NCBI GenBank assembly: GCA_021205585.1
Contig: JAJPXI010000028.1
Coordinates: 1-8,010, forward strand
Length of the DNA: 8,010 nucleotides
Reading direction: 5' to 3'
Source of the DNA: Oscillospiraceae bacterium
GTDB taxonomy: Bacteria > Bacillota > Clostridia > Oscillospirales > Oscillospiraceae
A program made the translations under genes and the position numbers. Position 1 is the stretch's first letter. Each line of letters starts with the position of its first letter. Shown piece by piece: positions 4,615-8,010 of the stretch. A model generated the notes under the pieces. That model was not told the DNA's origin. It made no database searches and worked only from the letters and a program-made list of their open reading frames with translations.

Positions 4615-5598
4615 ATGAACTACACGATTTTTGGGGAGTCCCACGGCCCGGCCATCGGCGTCACCCTGACGGAGGTGCCCGCCGGGCTGGCGCTGGACAT
4701 GGATTTTATCGAAGCGGAGATGGCCCGCCGCCGTCCGGGGCAGGACGGCCTTTCCACCCCCCGAAGGGAGGAGGATCGGCCTGAGATTCTCTCCGGGGTG
4801 TTCCAGGGACACACCACCGGCACCCCCCTGTGCGCCGTCATCCGCAATGGGGATACCCGCTCCGGGGATTACAGCCAGCTGAAGGCCTGCCCCCGCCCCA
4901 GCCACGGGGACTACACCGGGCGGATGCGCTACGGCGGGTACAACGACTATCGGGGCGGCGGCCACTTCTCCGGCCGCCTGACCGCCCCTCTGGTCTTTGC
5001 CGGGGCGGTGGCCAAGCTGCTGCTGGATCCGAAGGGCGTGGGCGTCCGGGCGGTTATCTCCATGGCGGAGGGGGTGGAGTACCCCAGCCGGGAACAGCTG
5101 GAGCAGCTTGTCCTGGCGGCCAAAGCCCAGGGGGACTCGGTGGGGGGCAGCATTGAAGGGACCGTCGACGGCCTGCCCGCCGGCTGCGGGGAGCCGGATC
5201 TGGACCGCAACGTGGAGGGCATTTTCGCCCGGCACCTGTTCGCCGTCCCCGCCGTGAAGGGCGTGGCCTTCGGCGCGGGCTTCGGCTTCGCCCGGATGCG
5301 GGGCAGCCAGGCCAACGATCCCTTTGTGATGGAAAACGGCCGGGTGCGCACCCGCACCAACCACGCCGGGGGAATCAACGGGGGCATCACCAACGGGATG
5401 CCCGTCACCTTCCAGGCGGCCGTCCGGCCCACCCCCTCCATCGCCTTGGAGCAGGACACGGTGAACCTGGACACGGGGGAGCCGGTCAAGCTGACCGTCC
5501 AGGGGCGGCACGACCCCTGCATCCTCCCGCGGGCCCTGCCGGTCATCGAGGCCGCCGCCGCCCTGGCCGCCTGGGACGTGCTGAATCTGCCGCGCTGA
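4615..5598 (+). CDS. aroC: Chorismate synthase (short clostridial-type form)
   Basis: This FMN-dependent enzyme removes phosphate from EPSP to form chorismate, the last common step. The ATG at 4615 has AGGAGG at 4605-4610; it gives the family N-terminus MNYTIFGESHG with His10. An in-frame ATG at 4570 lies inside the upstream hairpin and is unlikely. The protein has 327 residues, shorter than the usual 350-400. Motifs seen are RPGQDGLSTPRREEDRPEI, PRPSHGDYT (His97), RGGGHFSGRLTA (from Arg113), RTRTNHAGGINGGITNG and GRHDPC. The second signature normally reads RGGGRSSARETA in the E. coli type; this version appears to be the clostridial variant. No flavin reductase gene is visible nearby, so it probably relies on reduced flavin made elsewhere. 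Confidence 0.95.
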   Translation: MNYTIFGESHGPAIGVTLTEVPAGLALDMDFIEAEMARRRPGQDGLSTPRREEDRPEILSGVFQGHTTGTPLCAVIRNGDTRSGDYSQLKACPRPSHGDYTGRMRYGGYNDYRGGGHFSGRLTAPLVFAGAVAKLLLDPKGVGVRAVISMAEGVEYPSREQLEQLVLAAKAQGDSVGGSIEGTVDGLPAGCGEPDLDRNVEGIFARHLFAVPAVKGVAFGAGFGFARMRGSQANDPFVMENGRVRTRTNHAGGINGGITNGMPVTFQAAVRPTPSIALEQDTVNLDTGEPVKLTVQGRHDPCILPRALPVIEAAAALAAWDVLNLPR

Positions 5599-5613
5599 GG
5601 GGGGAGAGAGAGT

Positions 5614-6759
5614 ATGGAGGAATTAACCCAACTGCGGGAGGAAATCGACGCCATCGACCGCCAAATCGCCGCCCTGCTCCAGCAGCGCATGGACGTGACG
5701 GGACGGGTGGGGCAGTACAAAATGCGCCACGGGATGAAGGTGCTGGACGTGGAGCGGGAGCGCCAGGTGCTGGCCGCCAAGACCGAGCTGTCCGACGACC
5801 CCGCCGTCCAGAGCGCCCTTGTCACTCTGTTCGAGGCCATTATGGCCATCAGCCGCCGCCAGCAGCACCAGATGGTGCGGGAGGACAGCCCGGATTACGA
5901 TGCCTACCTGGCCGCCCGCGCCGCCGCCCGGATGCCCCTGGAGCGGCCCAGAGTGCTCTACCAAGGGGAGCCGGGGGCCTATGCCGACCAGGCCGCCGAG
6001 GACTTCTTCGGGCCGGAACTGCCCCGGAACCGGGTGGACACCTGGGAGGAGATTTTCCAGGCTCTCCAGAACGGCCTGGCCGACTACGGGGTGGTGCCCA
6101 TTGAAAACAGCTCCACCGGCTCCATCCTCCAGGTCTACGACCTGCTGGCCCGGTACGGGGCCTACATCGTGGGGGAGCAGACCGTCCGGGTCAGCCACTG
6201 CCTGCTGGCCCCGCCGGGGGCGAGCCTGGAGGGGCTGAAGGACGTGTACTCCCACGAGCAGGGCCTGTCCCAGTGCGCCCCCTTCCTGAAGGAGCACCCG
6301 GACTGGGGGCGGCACGCCATGCTGAACACCGCCGCCGCCGCCAAGTACGTCTCCGAAACCGGCGACAAGACCAAGGCCGCCATCGGCTCCCGCCGGTGCG
6401 CCGGGCTGTACGGTCTGGAGAGCCTGGCCGAGGACGTCAACTTCAACAAAAATAATTTTACCCGCTTCGTGGTGGTCTCTCCGGTGCTGGAAAAGCGGCC
6501 GGGGGCCGACAAAATCAGCGTCCAGTTCACCCTGCCCCACCACAGCGGCACCCTGCACCAGATCATGTCGGTGTTCGCCGTGGCCGGGCTGAATATGGTC
6601 AAGCTGGAGTCTCGGCCCATTCCGGGAAAGAGCTGGGAGTACCTGTTCTTCGCCGACTTCACCGGCAATCTGGACGAGCTGGGGGGCATCGTCCGGGAGC
6701 TGACCCAGATCGCCACCCGCCTTCACATTTTGGGCAACTACAAATCGGGCGGTGATTGA
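5614..6759 (+). CDS. pheA: Bifunctional chorismate mutase / prephenate dehydratase with ACT domain (P-protein)
   Basis: This enzyme commits chorismate to phenylalanine by converting it to prephenate and then to phenylpyruvate. Residues 1 to about 90 are an AroQ-class helical chorismate mutase with Arg8, Arg25, Lys36, Arg48 and Glu49 in the positions of the E. coli active-site residues. About 107 to 290 is prephenate dehydratase, with YQGEPGAYA, VVPIENSSTGSI and the catalytic Thr283-Arg-Phe in NNFTRFVVV. From about 300 an ACT domain carries the ESRP motif (332-335) known for Phe binding, so feedback inhibition by Phe is expected. The length, 381, is close to E. coli PheA. It follows aroC by 15 nt with a purine-rich GGGGGAGAGAG binding site. 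Its presence makes Phe, rather than Tyr or Trp, the dedicated end product of this operon. Confidence 0.96.
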   Translation: MEELTQLREEIDAIDRQIAALLQQRMDVTGRVGQYKMRHGMKVLDVERERQVLAAKTELSDDPAVQSALVTLFEAIMAISRRQQHQMVREDSPDYDAYLAARAAARMPLERPRVLYQGEPGAYADQAAEDFFGPELPRNRVDTWEEIFQALQNGLADYGVVPIENSSTGSILQVYDLLARYGAYIVGEQTVRVSHCLLAPPGASLEGLKDVYSHEQGLSQCAPFLKEHPDWGRHAMLNTAAAAKYVSETGDKTKAAIGSRRCAGLYGLESLAEDVNFNKNNFTRFVVVSPVLEKRPGADKISVQFTLPHHSGTLHQIMSVFAVAGLNMVKLESRPIPGKSWEYLFFADFTGNLDELGGIVRELTQIATRLHILGNYKSGGD

Positions 6760-6760
6760 G

Positions 6761-7252
6761 ATGAAAAATATCGTCCTCATCGGCATGATGGGCTGCGGCA
6801 AGACCACCATCGGCGTCCTGTTGTCCCAAAAGCTGGGCCGCCCCCTGTTGGATACCGACCGGCAGATTGAGCGGGAGCAGGGCTGCACGGTAGCCCAGAT
6901 TTTTGACCGGGAGGGGGAACCCCGGTTCCGGGCGCTGGAGCTGGATCTGTGCCGGCGGCTGGGAGAGCGGGAGGGCCTCATCATCGCCTGCGGCGGCGGC
7001 CTGCCCCTGCAGCCGGGGTGCATGGAGGCGCTGAAACAGAACGGCGCGGTGATTTGGCTGCGCCGGGACCCTGGGGAGACCTACGACGGGCTGGACACCT
7101 CCGGCCGCCCCCTGGCCCAACAGGGCAGGGAGGACTTCCTGGCCCGCTTCGTCCAGCGGGAGCCGGTCTACCGCCGCTGGGCCGACACCGTCGTCACCGA
7201 CTTCTCCTCCCCGGAAACAACCGCCGAAAAGGCTTTGGAGGTACTGCAATGA
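6761..7252 (+). CDS. aroK: Shikimate kinase
   Basis: This enzyme phosphorylates shikimate with ATP (fifth step). At 163 residues it has normal size. The P-loop GMMGCGKTT is at residues 8-16. Shikimate contacts are Asp33 (DTD), Arg57 (FRALE, with Glu60) and the GGG at 78-80. The lid has Arg116 (GRPL), and Arg133 fits the C-terminal substrate Arg. The ATG at 6761 lies one base after the pheA stop; a GTG at 6752 in the same frame would overlap pheA and adds only three residues, so ATG is preferred. Only weak Shine-Dalgarno sequence (GGTGAT, 6751-6756) precedes it, suggesting coupling to pheA translation. The stop overlaps the aroQ start. Confidence 0.96.
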   Translation: MKNIVLIGMMGCGKTTIGVLLSQKLGRPLLDTDRQIEREQGCTVAQIFDREGEPRFRALELDLCRRLGEREGLIIACGGGLPLQPGCMEALKQNGAVIWLRRDPGETYDGLDTSGRPLAQQGREDFLARFVQREPVYRRWADTVVTDFSSPETTAEKALEVLQ

Positions 7253-7674
7253 AATTTCTCATCTTAAACGGGCCGAACCTGAACCTGCTGGGCCAGCGGG
7301 AGCCGGGGGTCTATGGCACGGACAGTTACGACGCCCTGTGCCAGCTGGCACAGAAGCACGCCCAGGAAAACAACGCCCAGGCCGACTGCTTCCAGTCCAA
7401 CTACGAAGGGGCGTTAATCGACGCCATCCACGGCGCCGGCGGCGTCTACGACGCCATCATCTTCAACCCCGGCGCTCTGACCCATTACAGCTATGCCCTC
7501 CACGACGCCCTGACCTCGGTGCAGGTTCCCTGCGTGGAGGTTCATATCTCCAACGTCCATAAGCGGGAGGAGTTCCGCCGCCGCTCGGTCACGGCGCCCG
7601 CCTGCGTGGGACAGATCTGCGGGCTGGGCTTCCAGGGGTATCTGCTGGCCATGGACTACTTTTTACGCGCATGA
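7249..7674 (+). CDS. aroQ: 3-dehydroquinate dehydratase, type II
   Basis: This enzyme dehydrates 3-dehydroquinate to 3-dehydroshikimate (third step) and belongs to the dodecameric type II family, unrelated to AroD. The 141-residue length is typical. It shows the N-terminal LNGPNLNLLGQREP, the catalytic Tyr in GVYG (residue 24), NPGALTHYSYAL, and VEVHISNVHKREEFRRRS with the catalytic His and the Arg of the lid. The usual QSNHEG reads QSNYEG here. The start overlaps the aroK stop (ATGA) and the stop overlaps the aroE start (ATGA), so all three are probably translationally coupled. Confidence 0.96.
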   Translation: MKFLILNGPNLNLLGQREPGVYGTDSYDALCQLAQKHAQENNAQADCFQSNYEGALIDAIHGAGGVYDAIIFNPGALTHYSYALHDALTSVQVPCVEVHISNVHKREEFRRRSVTAPACVGQICGLGFQGYLLAMDYFLRA

Positions 7675-8010
7675 AACGGCTGTGCGTCATTGGAGACCCG
7701 GTGGGACACTCCAAGTCCCCCCTGATTCAAAACACCATGCTCCGGGCCCTGGGCCTGGACTATGTGTACTCCAGCCGGCGGGTGGCCGTCGCGGAGCTGC
7801 CCCAGTGGCTGGAGCAGGTGCGCCGGGAGGGCTGGTCGGGCTTTAACGCCACCATGCCCCACAAGCAGGCCCTGGTCCCCCTGATGGATCATCTGGACAG
7901 GGACGCGGAGCTGTTCGGGGCGGTGAATACCGGGGGTTACCGCAACGGCGAATTTTTCGGCTGCAACACCGACGGCGGCGGCTTCGCCCGCGCCTTGGAG
8001 GGGGCGGGGA
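7671..8010 (+). CDS. aroE: Shikimate dehydrogenase, N-terminal part (3' end outside window)
   Basis: This enzyme reduces 3-dehydroshikimate to shikimate with NADPH (fourth step). The ATG overlaps the aroQ stop. The 113 visible residues cover the catalytic N-terminal domain: GDPVGHSKSP with substrate-binding Ser14 and Ser16, NATMPHK with Thr61 and catalytic Lys65, GAVNT with Asn86, and NTDG with catalytic Asp101. The NADP-binding Rossmann domain is beyond the window. With this gene every step from DAHP to chorismate is represented in the operon. Confidence 0.95.
   Translation, partial: MKRLCVIGDPVGHSKSPLIQNTMLRALGLDYVYSSRRVAVAELPQWLEQVRREGWSGFNATMPHKQALVPLMDHLDRDAELFGAVNTGGYRNGEFFGCNTDGGGFARALEGAG

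Noticed and set aside
6752..6760. GTG start for aroK
   Set aside because: It would overlap pheA and add only three residues; the ATG at 6761 starts the conserved N-terminus directly.

Overview
The window is a G+C-rich (roughly two-thirds by eye) bacterial segment with tight same-strand gene packing, ATGA overlaps and AGGAGG-type ribosome binding sites. Protein types (type I-beta DAHP synthase with an N-terminal regulatory domain, type II dehydroquinase, a short clostridial-style chorismate synthase, a MutL with an endonuclease motif) suggest a high-GC Firmicute of the Oscillospiraceae/Ruminococcaceae kind. That placement is inference from sequence style, not from a database match.

Layout: positions 1-674 hold the 3' end of mutL. 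Positions 675-946 hold no gene but carry a roughly 164-bp imperfect palindrome with inverted terminal repeats (685-848) and a truncated second copy of its left half (869-916), which look like a small non-autonomous mobile repeat. A good sigma-A-type promoter follows (947-975). Just behind it is a 32-codon ORF (1010-1108) with a strong ribosome binding site. It is packed with Phe, Tyr and Trp codons, the hallmark of an attenuator leader peptide. About 180 nt of strongly self-complementary RNA (1104-1261) separates it from the first structural gene.

Positions 1290-8010 are one operon, all on the plus strand: aroF (DAHP synthase), aroB, aroA, aroC, pheA (fused chorismate mutase/prephenate dehydratase/ACT), aroK, aroQ and aroE (cut by the window end). 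Together these encode all seven steps from PEP + erythrose-4-phosphate to chorismate, plus the two steps from chorismate to phenylpyruvate. Gaps are 13 nt or overlaps of 4 nt, except for a 58-nt aroA-aroC gap that holds a perfect 14-bp AT-rich hairpin.

The main point of interest is regulation. A single leader peptide with all three aromatic amino acids, ahead of the common aromatic pathway, implies ribosome-mediated sensing of aromatic aminoacyl-tRNA supply. The enzymes themselves also carry allosteric domains (the DAHP synthase N-terminal domain and the PheA ACT domain). I did not find a textbook U-tract terminator between the leader and aroF, so the exact mechanism is open.
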